Shown here one piece after another: positions 1 through 12,792 of a DNA stretch of 64,000 bases. Positions within the stretch are counted from its first letter, which is position 1, and each line of letters starts with the position of its first letter. A program made the position numbers and the translations under genes. The stretch is from Populus alba (taxonomy: Eukaryota; Streptophyta; Magnoliopsida; Malpighiales; Salicaceae), in assembly GCF_005239225.2 (NCBI RefSeq), contig NC_133302.1, forward strand, positions 6,200,001-6,264,000, given 5' to 3'. The notes under the pieces are model-generated. The model worked only from the letters and a program-made list of their open reading frames with translations. It did no database searches and was not told where the DNA came from.

Positions 1-221
1 CACAGTTTTATGCTGGTGGGTTCCACTATTAATTGTGGCACAACCATAGGTTACAAAAAGCAGCTCGTTGTTGCTTCTTGTAATGAGACAACCCATGAAT
101 ACATGGCGCATGGTTCCCTATTCATGGGTTTTATGCATTGACAGTAGACTTCACTGTTCCGATTGGACTAATCCGGTTCAATGTTAAAAATATATTGAAC
201 CAGGTCCGACCCAACAAAATA

Positions 222-224
<3 letters not shown>

Positions 225-268
<44 letters not shown>
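225..268. repeat. (AT)n microsatellite
   Basis: Uninterrupted alternating A and T for about 44 bases. Similar tracts occur at 5832-5852, 10274-10298, 40897-40939 and 56348-56371. Confidence 0.95.
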
Positions 269-271
<3 letters not shown>

Positions 272-309
272 TAATTTTTAATTGTATTTTATTCAAAAAA
301 CTAGTGTTA

Positions 310-800
310 AGCATTATTTAATTACTACATAAATTAAACGGAGATCGCTTGATGACGCCGCATTTACAGAAATTAATCGCAATCTCAATTTTGTTCCTGA
401 TTTTATTTTACCTGATGTTGTTTACGCTCTTAAAAAATTTATGAAAACTATAGTCCTTGTCAGATGTATTTCATACATGATGGAATTATAGATAGTTTAA
501 TGGAACAATAAAAAATATTTTTATATAAAATATTATTTATTTCATGATATAATAGAAAAAGTTAAATCTATAATATTTAAATTAAAAAACATCAATATTA
601 ATATATATATTTTATAATTATTTTATAATCTCAATTTCAAAAGCATTTTTAACTAAACACATTAAAACTATTTTTTTGTTTAATCTTAATTTCAACCACA
701 GTTTTAACCAAACATCTATTTTTTTAAACCAACCCCAACTAAAAATAATTTTTTATAAAATAATTTTTTTCAAATCACAACCACAACAATTAGCGCAATA
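310..800 (-). repeat. Dispersed repeat family, inverted copy
   Basis: This is the reverse complement of a sequence found at about 19,195-19,660 and 25,390-25,935. Shared landmarks are a run meaning 'acaattccattatgta' on the other strand and the A/T-rich arm with repeated GTGTTTGGTT-like words. It has no coding capacity. It is probably a non-autonomous DNA element, but I could not define clean termini. Confidence 0.5.
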
Positions 801-3289
801 CCAACTTTTTTTAATAAGAAACTAGTGTGCAGATTGGATAGCAAATCATACTTTATAGATGGAGGGCTAAAAATATAAATATGTAGAAGAGTGTTGGGAA
901 AAACAAATTTCCATTGGTGGGGAAAAGTTCATGTATACTATCATAAAATAAGATATTGTTTGATAATGTGATAATAATTTTTTTAAAATAATTTTTTTAT
1001 TTAAAAATATATTAAAATAATATTTTTATTATTTTTTAAAATTTATTTTTAACATTAAAATGTTAAAATAATATAAAATTATTAAAAATTTTAATTTAAA
1101 ATAAAAAATATTAAGTTTTTTAAAAAACATGATTCTGAAATTATTATATATTTTTAAATAAAAAATATTTTAAAAAATCAATAATGATTGTAATTTTAAA
1201 ACTGGCAGTGCGCTATACCGAACTATATTATCAACAAGATTTTCCTCGTATTAATTAAAGCATTCTGCATTTGACACAGCATGAAAAACAGGTTTCTTCT
1301 TAAATTATTATTTCCTTGTGTTTTTTAAAATCTGAACATTTGAGGATTGGTGGGGTTGATTTTGTTAGCTTGATATGCTTTCGTCTTTGCAATCCATTTT
1401 TTTTGGTTACTTTTGTATGCTTTCCTCTGTTGCTAATATCCACCTCAGCTAGTAGCATCTAGTTAGAAACACCTTGGGTATATTAGTAAAATAGAAAAAA
1501 AATCATTATAATTTATCTCACAAAAATTTCATGGTTAAGTAAAATCACTCTGCTCTTATAGACACACTCAAAGGCAGAAGGATAAAAGTTACCAAATTTA
1601 AACCCTGTTATTTTTACATTTTAAAAATATTTTTAAAATAATTTAAATGTTAAACTGGTTTATCTTTACAATCCCAATGTGTTTTTTAAAAATATATTTT
1701 TAATATTTTTTAATTATTTTGATATTATGGTATAAAAAATAAAAAATTTAAAAAAATATTTTACAGCATGCATAAATATACTATTCTTTTTAGAAAATTT
1801 CACGTGTTTACATTTTCTTGGCAGCTTCTTCGAAGTTTCAACATTGGTGGGGTCCACACGTTAACTTTTTATGTCTTATAATATAATATGTGTGTTTGGT
1901 ATGGAGATGTGATAATTTTTTTTATTAAAAAAATAATTTTTTTAAAATATATATTATATTTTTTAAAATTAAAAAAATATAATTTTTATATGACCATAAA
2001 AAAAAAAACCAAAATAAGCTCCAAACACTCTCATGTTTGGTAGGTGAGCGGTAGGTTGCTTCCTGACAACTTCCTTACTATCAGGCAATACGTTAATTAA
2101 TTATTATTTGAGCTGATTATTTTATTTTTAATTTTATATTTATGGGAATTTGAGGTTAATAATTTATTTTAATTAATTATGAAGTTCTCAAGGTAAAAAA
2201 AAAAAAAAAAAGCTTCAACGATTAATTTAAGTTGGTATTTGATTTGATAAAATTTTATTCAATTTAATTCATTAAAAATAATTGAAACTTGAACACCAAA
2301 TATGATACTGAAATAAAAAAGTAGCCTGGTGTGTTTTTCAAAATTCTGTTCCCTAGAGTTTTTTGCATTTTGCATTTTGCATTTTAATTTTGATTTTGAT
2401 TTTTAATTTTCATTCAAAATTTTATTTTATTAATTTTTTAATTTATGAATTTGAGATAAAAAAAAATCACTAAAAAACTCGGAAAAAAATGGAAAATTAT
2501 TGGCCGACAATTTTGGTAAAAACAAAACACGATCATCTTTGTATTAATTGGAAACTAGTGTGCACATTGGCTAGCAAATCATGCTTTATAGGTCGAGGGC
2601 TTAAAATATAAATCTGTAGAAGGGTGTTGGGAAAAAAAAAAAAATTCCAGTGTGGAAAAGTTAAAGTATCATAGAATAGAATAAGATAATCTTTGATGCT
2701 GTGATAATAGTTATTTTTTTATTTTAAAATATAATAAAATAATATTTGTATTATTTTTTAAAAAAAATTTAACATTAAAATGTCAAAATAATTTAAAAAT
2801 ATTAAAAATTTAATTTAAAATAAAAAAATTATCAAGTTTTTTTTAAAAAACATATTCACCTGTGAAATTATTATTATTTTTCGCGGGTGTTAGTTGTGCT
2901 AGGTAGGGCCAGAAAGGTCACGAAATGGAGTGAGGCTAATTAAAAGTTTGTAAAACTGTATCAAGTGACTGTTTGCAAATTAATATTTTTGAATTGTTTT
3001 TATGTGGGAATATAAAAAAGATTTTAATATATTTTTAAATAAAACATATTTTTTAAAAAAAACTTCACAGCAGAAATATGCTATTCTTTCTCGTATTCAT
3101 GTGTTTACATTTTCTTGGCAGCTTCTTCAGAGTGTCACCATGGGGGCGGGTCCACACGTTAACTTTCTATATCTTAAATGTAATGTTTGGGTTGCTTCCT
3201 GGCAACTTCCTTCCTATCAAACAGTACCTTACTAATAAATAGTATTATTTAAGGGAGCTAGCGGCAGTAACATTCTTTTCCACTTCTCA

Positions 3290-4491
3290 TCTCATTATAG
3301 AATTCCCTATTTTCCTTTCCACATCTCATGATCAGTGCGAACTAGATTTATATATGCTGCAACTTTATTATTTTTCTAAGCCATATATTCTTCTGTGATC
3401 TGTGATTTCTCTTCCTTTTCTTTTGGCTGATCACTGCTCAAGCAAACCAGCTAGCACTTGCAGAACATCTTGAATCCAGGTAAATTAGTTGTCATTCATC
3501 TTGTCTGAATCTTTAAAGTAATCCATGATAAATAGATAGGTCTTTTTCTCAGATTTTATAATCCATGCCCTGTGGTGTTCATACTGATTAAATTAACCCT
3601 AAACGTTGAATTCATTGTTTTCGTCTTTTCAAGATTCTTTGCTGTTTTTAACTCCTTATTTTAGATTCACCCTTTTCTTTACCAATTAATGGGACTGCCA
3701 TTGATTTTTAATCAATATTTTTCAACTTTTTTTTTCTTACAATGATTCAATGAATTAACTTGATCAGTAATTACCTGAATCTTTTTGAACAAAACAATAT
3801 CCTATTATTATTTTTCTTACAATGATTCAATATTGTTTATTATTTTTGTATGTGTCTTTTATGATGTGTAACTAAGGGTTAAAATAGAGGGAATTGAAAG
3901 AGGTTTGTCAAAACAATCAGCTCTTCTACCTTCAACATTTATCCTGCATCATCTTTCTATTTATCATTCTAGAGTTTTAGGATCATTAACAACAACATAA
4001 AGACAAAGGATTAAATCATTAACAACAACATTTATATTTCATATTTTTCATCCGAATTTCTTTAACAAACAATATATACTTTTCTGATCTGTGCTTTCTG
4101 TTCTTTTTAAACCTCAGTTCCTTTTCTCTTTTCTGATCTTTTCTGGTCAGATGGAAGGGTTCCCACCATCTTCTATAGAAGAGGATGTCAACATGATATC
4201 GGATGAGCTCGATCTTCATTCACTACTGTCCGACCTTGAGCTTCATTCGTACGTCATTCTTAAGCATATTTTATCAGAAGATGATTGCTTGCAATTTAGT
4301 ATTCTTCAGTTTATCCTCTTATTCGCAAAAAACCAAAATAATGTCGTCACTGTCCATGGAAGCAGGCCGCCACCGGAGGTTCCAGTCAACCAAAGCTCCA
4401 TATCATGCAATGATCAAGGTGGACAGAACAATGTGATCAACAATAGTATTCAACAAACAACTCCGTTTCCAACGTCCTTCCTGAAACAATG
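3290..4491 (+). pseudogene. 5' relic of a BED-NLR gene (UTR exon plus coding exons 1-2)
   Basis: Broken duplicate of the start of the NLR gene at 10,988. A 5'UTR exon ends at 3479 (GAATCCAG followed by GTAAAT), and this junction and the following intron sequence recur in the NLR genes at 34,577 and 58,609. The intron would run 3480-4150 and end TCAG just before ATG at 4151. The exon MEGFPPSS... runs 4151-4248; a possible intron runs 4249-4365; exon 2 runs 4366-4491 and is followed by GTGAGT. Compared with the 10,988 copy, exon 2 has lost one T in the TCC-TTC-CTG region, so its end is out of phase and an unspliced reading stops at 4493-4495. No later exons follow. The promoter and UTR part could still drive a transcript that joins exons further downstream, but I see no proof of that. 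Confidence 0.6.
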
Positions 4492-4495
4492 GTGA

Positions 4496-7400
4496 GTGCT
4501 CCAATTTGCTACAATGTCCATTGAATTAGCAAGTGTTTGTATTATGCAAAAAGTTTTATGTTTTATATTTTGACCGTCAAATGTGATATTAAAATTTTGA
4601 AGATAAATATTCAAGACTGAATTTGATATTAAAACTAAAAATAAGTAGAAAGTTTTTACAAAGGTAAATGTTATGAAAAGAAATTGCTATCCAACTGGTG
4701 TGCAGATTGGATAGCAAATCAAGCTATGTTGAAGTTTTCTACTGCAGTGAAGCTCCCTCTAGTTGCTTGAAGCTAATGCCTGATTGTTGCGTTCCTGCGA
4801 TTTTGATAAGTGTATGAAAGTCTATTTTATCATTAGTTTGTTTTTGTATTTAAAAGTATTTTAGAAAATTAATTTTTTATTTTAAATTTATTCTTACTCT
4901 TTTGTTTTATCATTCTCGAAGTCCAAACAACAACGGTACTGTCAAGATTGTTATGCCCGCAATCTAAACATAATTTATTTTTGTACAGAGTTAATGTTTA
5001 TTAAAAAATCTGATTATTTTAAAAAAATATTAAATTAATATTTTTTAATATATTAATATTAAAAATAAAAAATATTTTGATTACCAAGAATAAATAGGAA
5101 GCTTACGAATAGTTAAGAAACGTATTCTAAAATTTAGTTTACTGGTTGACTCACATATTAACTGAATAACCTGAGTAAAAAAGAAAACCACATCATATTA
5201 TAATGGTATTTATTAAAAAAATAAAATAAAATAACGATGCTTTTTTTTTAAACATTATCTTTTTAAATATTTTTATTTTAAAAAGTTTCACATAGATGTA
5301 GATAAAAAAGAAGAAGAAGAAGATGTTTTAATTTAGCAACGATAGAGCATCCACAAGAAAGTATATTATACGGTTATTAATTTTCATTAAAAGTAAAGCT
5401 AAGAGACGTGGGAGAATCACTATACATCCACACCTATTTCATTGTAAATTACAATAGTACGTAATTCAAGGTGTTTTGCCTTTTTTGTTTTGTTTTTTAA
5501 AATTTGTTTTTGTTTATTTTATAATAGGTTGGTTATAATTCAGCTTTAATTTATTAATTTTTATTATATTTTTTTATAAAATTAACGTGATTTACAAGTT
5601 TTTTAAAATAATTCAAATTATTCTAGTTTTCAGGTTTAGTGGGATATTTTTTTGTTTATTAATTAAAATAAAAACTAAAAGGTATAAGAGAATCACTATT
5701 TACCTACACTCATTTCATTATGATTACAATAGTAATCCATAGTGTTTTGCCTTTTCTATTTTTTTTTCTTTTCTTTTTTTTATCATTTAATTTTTTTTTT
5801 TGTCTATTTCATATTTGGACAGAATTAGCATGTATATATATATATATATATATTTGTTATGATATTGTTAAATAAAAATAATTTTAAAAAAATTATAATC
5901 CTAGTTAAGTCCATAACCTGGTTCATAGGTTTGATGTGCTTGCCCAAATTACCTGATTTACAAGTTTGACAAGTTTACCAATTGATCGAATATGGTTTTT
6001 TTTTTTGTTTCTGTGTTTTAATTTTTTTAATTTATTTTTTTTTTAATTTTGTCTTTCAATATTGGATTGGTTTGAAAATAGACTAAATGATTTATTTTTG
6101 TTTGCTTTCTATAGGGTTATCAAAATCTTAAATAAATATTTATTTTAGGGATGATATTCAATTTTATGAGTATGTATTTTTATCATTTAATTAAATAACA
6201 AAAGCTTATAAAAAATTACTAAACCCAATAGAAATCCATGACCCAAGTAGTGAGGGAAGGAGATCGATCAAATCTGTCATTGTTTCAAATATTTTTTTAA
6301 AAAAAAAAGTTTTTGTCTAGAAATTTTTTAAAAAGCTAAGCCATGTTTTTCTAGTTTTTCTAAGTTGTATTTGGATATTGATCGATTTAAACTGAGTTAA
6401 TTCCCATATAATTTAATTAAAAATTTAAATTAAATAAAAAGTTAGATTAGAAGATTTTAATATAACTCCTCTGAACAGGATTAATAATATGGCCGATAAA
6501 CTTTCTTCACTCTTAACAATTTATTTTTATATTTTAAAAAAATTAATCCAACCACGGAAAAACACTGGCCAAAAAAACTAGGACATATTATTGAGTGTAG
6601 GTTTTGTTTATTAAAAGTAAGGATGGAGTCTTTGACTGCATGTAATGGCATCGACTGAAAACCTTTAATCACATGTTATTAATCACATATTTAATCTGTT
6701 ATTGTTAAGAGCACATGCTTTTCAAAAAACTTTGATTTTTTTTCTTTTTAAATTATTATTTTTTTATTAAAAATAAATTTTAAAAAATAATAAAAAAATT
6801 ATTATTTTAATTTTTTTAAATAAAAAATATTTTAAAAAGAAAAGTATATTATTGTTTCTCATATTCATGTGTTTACATTTTCTAGGCATCTTCTTCTAAG
6901 CTTCATAATTGGGTAGGTAAAGTACGTAGTGTTTTTAACTCCTTATTTTAGATTCACCCTTTTCTTTTCCAATTAATGGGACTGCCATTCATTTTTATTC
7001 AGTATTTTTCAACTTTTTTTTTTCTTACAATGATTCAATGAATTAACTTGATCGGTAATTACCTTTCAATAAACAAAATAAGAATAATTAAAATATCAAA
7101 TGTGTTAAAGGGATTCCGACTATCTATCAGCTGTTTGTAGAATTTAAGCACTTTTTTCATTAGTCACTTTTATTAAATCATTTAATATTTGCTTTTATTC
7201 TTTTAATTTGCTTCAATGTGGAATCGACACTCCAGAGAATGTGTAAACTAAAAAACGGCAACGGTACTGCCAGGATTGTTATGCCCGCAATCCAAATATA
7301 ATTTGTTTTTTAAAAATCTGTTTATTTTGAAAAAAAAATATTAAATTAATATTTTTTGATATATTAGTATTAAATTTATTCTTACTCTTTTCAAAACCTA
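4496..7400. other. Repeat-rich intergenic DNA
   Basis: I see no gene. It holds one copy of a block (about 4,950-6,260) repeated at 9,430-10,700, the piece 'gtgcagattggatagcaaatcaagc' class near 4,700 shared with 28,240 and 43,510, and near 6,900-7,050 a fragment of the NLR first-intron sequence, also seen at 3,650-3,750, 10,800-10,860 and 63,890-64,000. Confidence 0.6.
4950..6260 (+). repeat. Duplicated non-coding block, copy 1
   Basis: Runs from a 'ttatgcccgcaatc' start to 'cccaatagaaatccatgacc'. It is matched closely by 9,430-10,700, and in part by 29,740-30,250 and 39,180-39,960. It encodes nothing recognisable. The two best copies flank the minisatellite arrays, so the arrays lie between direct duplicates. 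Confidence 0.75.
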
Positions 7401-7504
7401 TGATCGGGAATTAGCAGCAAGCACCAAGTTTTCCAGCCCTTCTTCTGTCATCCCCTCAAGACTTCGCCAGGTAAGTCTTATTTTTCACACTTGTCATATC
7501 ACAT

Positions 7505-8097
7505 CTTCCATTTGGGTTGGTCACCCATGACAATGAGACCACGCTTTTTCATATTTTTTCCATCCGGGTAGGTCACCCATGACAATGAGACCGCACTTCA
7601 TCATATTTTTTTCATCTGGGTAGGTCACCCATTACAATGAGACCACATTTCATATTTTTTCCATTTTTGGGTAGGTCACCCATTACAATGAGACCGCACT
7701 TCACATTCTTTCTATTTGGGTAGGTCGCCCATCACAACGAGACCACTTCATCATATTTTTTCCATCTGGGTAGGTCACCCATTACAATGAGACCGCACTT
7801 CACATTCTTTCTATTTGGGTAGGTCGCCCATCACAACGAGACCACTTCATCATATTTTTTCCATCTGGGTAGGTCACCCATTACAATGAGACCGCACTTC
7901 ACATTCTTTCTATTTGGGTAGGTCGCCCATCACAACGAGACCACTTCATCATATTTTTTCCATCTGGGTAGGTCACCCATTACAATGAGACCACACTTCA
8001 TATTTTTCCCCCTGGGTAGGTCACCCATAAGAATGAGACCACTCTTCCTCCTTTCCACTTGGGTAGGTCACCCATTATAATGAGACCACTTTTTACA
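7505..8097. repeat. Minisatellite array 1, unit about 50 bp
   Basis: About eleven units built on the phrase 'gggtaggtcacccattacaatgagacc' followed by a short T-rich linker. The units alternate in type (cacccattacaat versus cgcccatcacaac), so part of the array shows a higher-order period of about 100 bp. No protein reading is conserved. Confidence 0.9.
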
Positions 8098-9075
8098 CAT
8101 TCCTTGGTTATGGCTAAAGGGGATCGACGAAGGGATCTTAGTTTAACCTAATTGGAAAGGATTTTGGTTCTGGTTAGAGGGGATTGCCGAAAGGAATCTC
8201 AGTCTAGCCCAACCCTACATATTCCTTGGTTATGGTTAAAGGGGATCGATGAAGGGATCTCAGTTTAACCTAATTGGAAAGGATTTGGTTCTGGTTAGAG
8301 GGGATTGCTGAAAGGAATCTCAGTCTAGCCCAACCCTATACATTCCTTGGTTATGGTTAAAGGGGATCGACGAAGGGATCTCAATTTAACCTAATTGGAA
8401 AGGATTTTGGTTCTGGTTAGAGGGGATTGCCGAAAGGAATCTCAGTCTAGCCCGACCCTGCACATTCCTTGGTTATGGTTAAAGGGGATCGACGAAGGGA
8501 TCTCAGTTTAACCTAATTGGAAAGGATTTTGGTTCTGGTTAGAGGGGATTGCTGAAAGGAATCTCAGTCTAGCCCAACCCTACACACACCTTGGTTATGG
8601 TTAAAGGGGATCGACGAAGAGATCTCAATTTAACCTAATTGAAAAGGATTTTGGTTCTGGTTGAAGGGAATCGACGAAGGGATTTCAGTTCAGCCCAACC
8701 ACACACACCTTGGTTATGGTTAAAGAGGATCGACGAAGGGATCTCAGTTTAACCTAATTGAAAAGGATTTTGGTTCTGGTTGAAGGGGATCGACGAAGGG
8801 ATTTCAGTTCAGCCCAACCACACACACCTTGGTTATGGTTAAAGAGGATCGACGAAGGGATCTCAGTTTAACCTAATTGGAAAGGATTTTGATTCTGGTT
8901 GAAGGGGATCGGCGAAGGGATCTCAGTTCAGTCTAACCACACAGACCTTGGTTATGGTTAAAGGGGATCGGCGAAGGGATCTCAGTTTAACCTAATTGGA
9001 AAGGATTTTTGGTTCTGGTTGAAGGGGATCGGCGAAGGGATCTTAGTTCAGTCTAACCACACAAACCTTGGCTCT
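8098..9075. repeat. Minisatellite array 2, unit about 121 bp
   Basis: About eight copies of a unit beginning 'ccttggttatggttaaa' and containing 'ggggatcgacgaaggg', 'tttaacctaattggaaagg' and 'ttctggttagagggg'. Successive starts lie near 8,101, 8,223, 8,344 and 8,466. Later copies diverge. It directly adjoins array 1. Confidence 0.9.
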
Positions 9076-9177
9076 AATTAAAGTGAATCACTAGATAGGA
9101 TTTCAGGTTAACCGAGCTACACATCGTTTTTTGTTCTTATTAGATTGCCAGATGAGATCTCAGGTAAACACAATCAA

Positions 9178-9370
9178 AAGGGAAGGTCGCCCGTGAAAAT
9201 AGACCAGAGTGAGTATGTGTGGGCAGGTCGCCCCTGAAAACAGACCAGTGTGAGAGTGTGGGTCGGTCGCCCCTGAAAATAGACCAGAGTGAGTGTGTGG
9301 GTCGGTCGCCCCTGAAAATAGACTAGAGTGAGTATGTATGGGCAGGTCGCCCGTGAAAACAGATCAGTGT
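9178..9370. repeat. Minisatellite array 3, unit about 41 bp
   Basis: About five copies of a unit with the core 'ggtcgcccctgaaaatagacc' followed by 'agagtgagt(a/g)tgtgtggg'. The ggtcgccc word is shared with array 1, so arrays 1 and 3 may have a common ancestor. On the minus strand it reads open as a repetitive peptide, but a 41-bp period is not a multiple of three by design and I do not regard it as coding. Confidence 0.85.
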
Positions 9371-9429
9371 GTTTGAGTGAGTATAATAAGATCATTTTCT
9401 TTTTCTTTTCTTTACAAAGCTTACTATGC

Positions 9430-10700
9430 AAAACATAATTTGTTTTTGTACTCAGAGTTATGTTTATTAAAAAATCTGATTATTTTAAAAAAATATTAAA
9501 TTAATATTTTTTAATATATTAATATTAAAAATAAAAAAATATTTTGATTACTAAGAATAAATAGGAAGCTTACAAATAGTTAAGAAACGTATTTCAAAGT
9601 TTAGTTAACTGGTTGACTCACATATTAACTGAATAACCTGAGTAAAAAACAAAACCACATCATATTATGATGATATTTATTAAAATAAAAAACTAAAATA
9701 ATAACGTTTTTTTAATATTATTTTTTTAATATTTTTATTTTAAAAAAGTTTCACATAGTTATAGATAAAAAAAAAAAAGATGTTTTAATTTAGCAACAAT
9801 AGAGCATCCACAAGAAAGATATTATAGGGTTATTAATTTTCATTAATTAAAAGAAAAGCTAAGAGACGTGGGAGAATCACTATATATCCACACCTATTTC
9901 ATTGTAAATTACAATAGTATGTAATTCAAGGTGTTTTGCTTTTTTGTTTTGTTTTTTTAAATTTATTTTTGTTTATTTTATAATAGGCTGGTTATAATTC
10001 AGCTTTAATTTATTTATTTTTATTCTATTTTTTTTATAAGATTAACGTGATTTACAAGTTTGTTAAAATAATTCAAATTATACTAGTTTTCAGGTTTAGC
10101 GGGATATTTTTTTGTTTATTAATTAAAAAAAAAACTAAAAAGTGTAAGAGAATCATTATTCACCCACTCATTTCATTATGGATTACAATTGTAAACCATA
10201 GTGTTTTGCCTTTTCTATTTTTTTTTTATCATTTTAATTTTTTTTGTCTATTTCATATTTGGGCCGAATTAGCATATATATATATATATATATATATTGT
10301 TATGATATTATTAAATAAAGATAATTTTTTAAAAAAATTATAATCCTAGTTAAGTCCATAACCTGGTTCATAGGTTTGATGTGCTAGCCCAAATTACCCG
10401 ATTTACAAGTTTGATAGGTTTACCCATTGATCGAATATGTTTTTTTTTTTTTTGTCTTTTAATTTTTTTTTTCAATTTTGTCTTTCAATATTGGATTGGT
10501 TTGGAAATAGACTAAATGATTTATTTTTGTTTGCTTTATAGGGTTATTAAAATCTTAAATAAATATTTATTTTAGGGATGATACTCAATTTTATGATTAT
10601 CTATTTTTATCATATAATTAAATAAAAAAAACTTATAAAAAATTACTAAACCCAATAGAATCCATGACCCACGTCGCGAGGATTGTTATGCTCGCAATCA
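9430..10700 (+). repeat. Duplicated non-coding block, copy 2
   Basis: Second copy of 4,950-6,260, starting just after the minisatellites. It carries the same landmarks ('gctaagagacgtgggagaatcac', 'cctagttaagtccataacctgg') with small indels. The remaining bases to 10,987 hold a fragment of the NLR first-intron sequence and a polypyrimidine stretch ending TCAG before the coding start. Confidence 0.75.
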
Positions 10701-10987
10701 AAATATAATTTGTTTTTTTAAAATCTGTTTATTTAAAAAAAAAAAATATTAAATTAATATTTTTTGATATATTAGTATTAAAAATAATAAAAAAAGGCTT
10801 TTCTTTTCTTAGACTCACCCTTTTCTTTTCCAATTAATGGGACTGCCATTAAAATATGCTTTTCACCATTTATTTGTTTTTCTTTTATTTTGACTTACGT
10901 AACGTGTGTACCCAGTAATCCACTCAGATGTGCTTTCTGTTCTTTTTTCACCTCAGTATGTACTAATCATCTTGTACTTTTGGTCAG

Positions 10988-12603
10988 ATGGAAGGGTTCC
11001 AACCATCTATGGATGACTTGACAGAGTTCGATCTTGAATCACTATTTCTCTTGTACGTCATTCTTAAACATATTTTATCAGAAGATGATTGCTTGCAATT
11101 TAGTTACTTCAGTTTATCCTATATATTATTCCATGGAAGCAGGCCGGCAGACAACCAAGGCTCCATATTATGCAATGATCAAGGTGGACAGAACAATGTG
11201 ATCAACGATAGTACAACTCAGTTTCCAACTTCATTTCCTGAAACCATGGTGAGTACTCATGCTTACTCCAATTTGCTACAATGTCTATTGAATTAGCAAG
11301 TGTTTGTGTTATACAAAAAGTTTAGTGTATCGATTTATCTCGAGCATCTTCTAATTGTTTATTGTTAAACAAACAGACAACAATGGGAGGTTTGGATGGA
11401 ACATCATCATCATGGATCAATCAAAATGAACCAAATTGGCCTCAAACTCCATCAAGGCATCATAATTCCTTTATTCATCAACCTCAGCCGGGACATGGCT
11501 ATATGACACCGAACGCAACCACTTCACAACATGGTGGCTTCAATCAACATGGACCTTCTTTTCCTCCTCCCCGGTATCCAATTTTTCATTTTTAGTATTT
11601 TCTGTTTTTAAAAAAAAGTTTTTCAATCATTATTTAACTTCTTCTTCTTCTTCCTCTTGTTGTTGTACTTAAAAGTGAATTCATTATGTTTGAATATAGG
11701 TATCAGCCTAATCCTAATTTACGTGATCCTCAATGTGTCAATCCCATGCTGCCTGGACCATCAATGCCTTTGAGGTAAGCTAAAATGATATCAAATGCTT
11801 AGTGGATTAATAGCAAAGAATTATGCATATGTATAAAGAAATCACTAACAAATGTTGCTAATTTAGGGACCAACAATGGACTGATTATCAGTTACCAATT
11901 ATGAGCAATCATGTGCCTGCGATGAATCAATGGTATTAACCTCGAATATACACTTTTTTAATCATGAAAACAACAAACTTGACCAAAATTGACGAGGATC
12001 TTTCAAGTCTTTTTGAGCTCTCTCTCTCTCTCTTTTTGTGTGCACATAATGGAACTAGAAAATCAACCAAGTTAGAATAACAGTTCTAAGTTTAACTATT
12101 TGAATATTATTCAGGCATCAGTACTCCAATACTCATTTGGACCTTCTTTTCCTGCTCCGATTTTTCTTGTTTAGTATTTTCTATATAAAAAAAGTAGTTT
12201 TTCAATCAGGAAAGAAACATCATAGCTTGAACATGAACCAAACAAACTAAACATATTGTTTGCAAATGATTTTGGATTCAGGAGTCAATATTTTTCTAAT
12301 CAAGGACAAGTCGATCAAGCTGCTGTAATTCCTAACATAGACAATGTGCAACAAGAGAACTTCGTGCCTAGGTACTGATTGACTTCCAGCTGTTGTGTTT
12401 TAATACCATTAACTTTTACTGCTTAAGAGAGACTACCAATTATGGAAAGGTTTTATAATATGATCACTTCATTTATATATAGGTCACAGATGGATAACCT
12501 CCAAGTCCGAGGATTGCAAAATCAAACTGCTACGCCAAATGCCTCAAATCCTGGCCCTGACACTTCCTTGCAAAGTCAAAATAGGGGTTTAAATACTCAA
12601 CAA
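10988..12603 (+). CDS. N-terminal exons of BED-NLR gene 1 (Q/N/P-rich extension)
   Basis: Seven short exons that splice in phase into the BED-NLR exon beginning at 12,793: 10988-11052, 11143-11248, 11377-11573, 11700-11774, 11867-11932, 12282-12371 and 12483-12603. Each proposed intron starts GT and ends AG, and the lengths sum to 720 nt (240 codons) with no stop. The product starts MEGFQPSMDDLTEFDLESLF, an acidic segment, and then becomes rich in Q, N, P, H and S, like transcription-factor activation or other disordered regions. I recognise no named domain. The first intron (90 nt) is a multiple of three without stops, so it could be retained. A further possible exon at 12115 matches exon 12282 in sequence and phase but has no usable donor. 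The exon model is inferred from sequence alone. Confidence 0.6.
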
Positions 12604-12792
12604 GTAAGAAGTCTAACTGAATTATTGTCGTCTTTTTTTCCCCTATGATTGTGCTATAAACTAACTATCAATTTTAATAGCAAAATAGGGGTAACAGAAC
12701 TGAAGTAGTTTCTCATCCATCCAGATAGGATTTTTATTCTTTATTTTGACTGATTTTTATTCTATATTTTGACCCCCCCTTTTTTTCTGTAG

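Larger units (their letters stand above)
1..3250. other. AT-rich intergenic DNA, no gene seen
   Basis: I see no supportable gene here; the one short open frame at 3002-3235 has no recognisable domain. The stretch is made of dispersed repeats that recur elsewhere in the window. Examples are the block near 1,370-1,580 (again near 20,730 and 26,890), the block near 2,520-2,620 (again near 24,330 and 43,490), and several T/A-rich MITE-like pieces around 950-1,150, 1,890-2,010 and 2,690-2,850. The end of the stretch, from about 3,080, resembles the region upstream of the NLR genes at 34.1 and 58.2 kb. Confidence 0.6.

Noticed and set aside
4203..4436. Second frame over the relic exons
   Set aside because: It overlaps the homologous exon frame and has no similarity to the NLR extension.
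7505..9370. CRISPR-like array
   Set aside because: Repeats are tandem without unique spacers, and the genome is a plant's.
9174..9431. Repetitive minus-strand protein
   Set aside because: It only reflects the 41-bp minisatellite and has no independent support.
10047..10343. 98-codon open frame with hydrophobic stretches
   Set aside because: T-rich repeat DNA including an (AT)n tract; the frame is not kept in the other copy at 5.6 kb.
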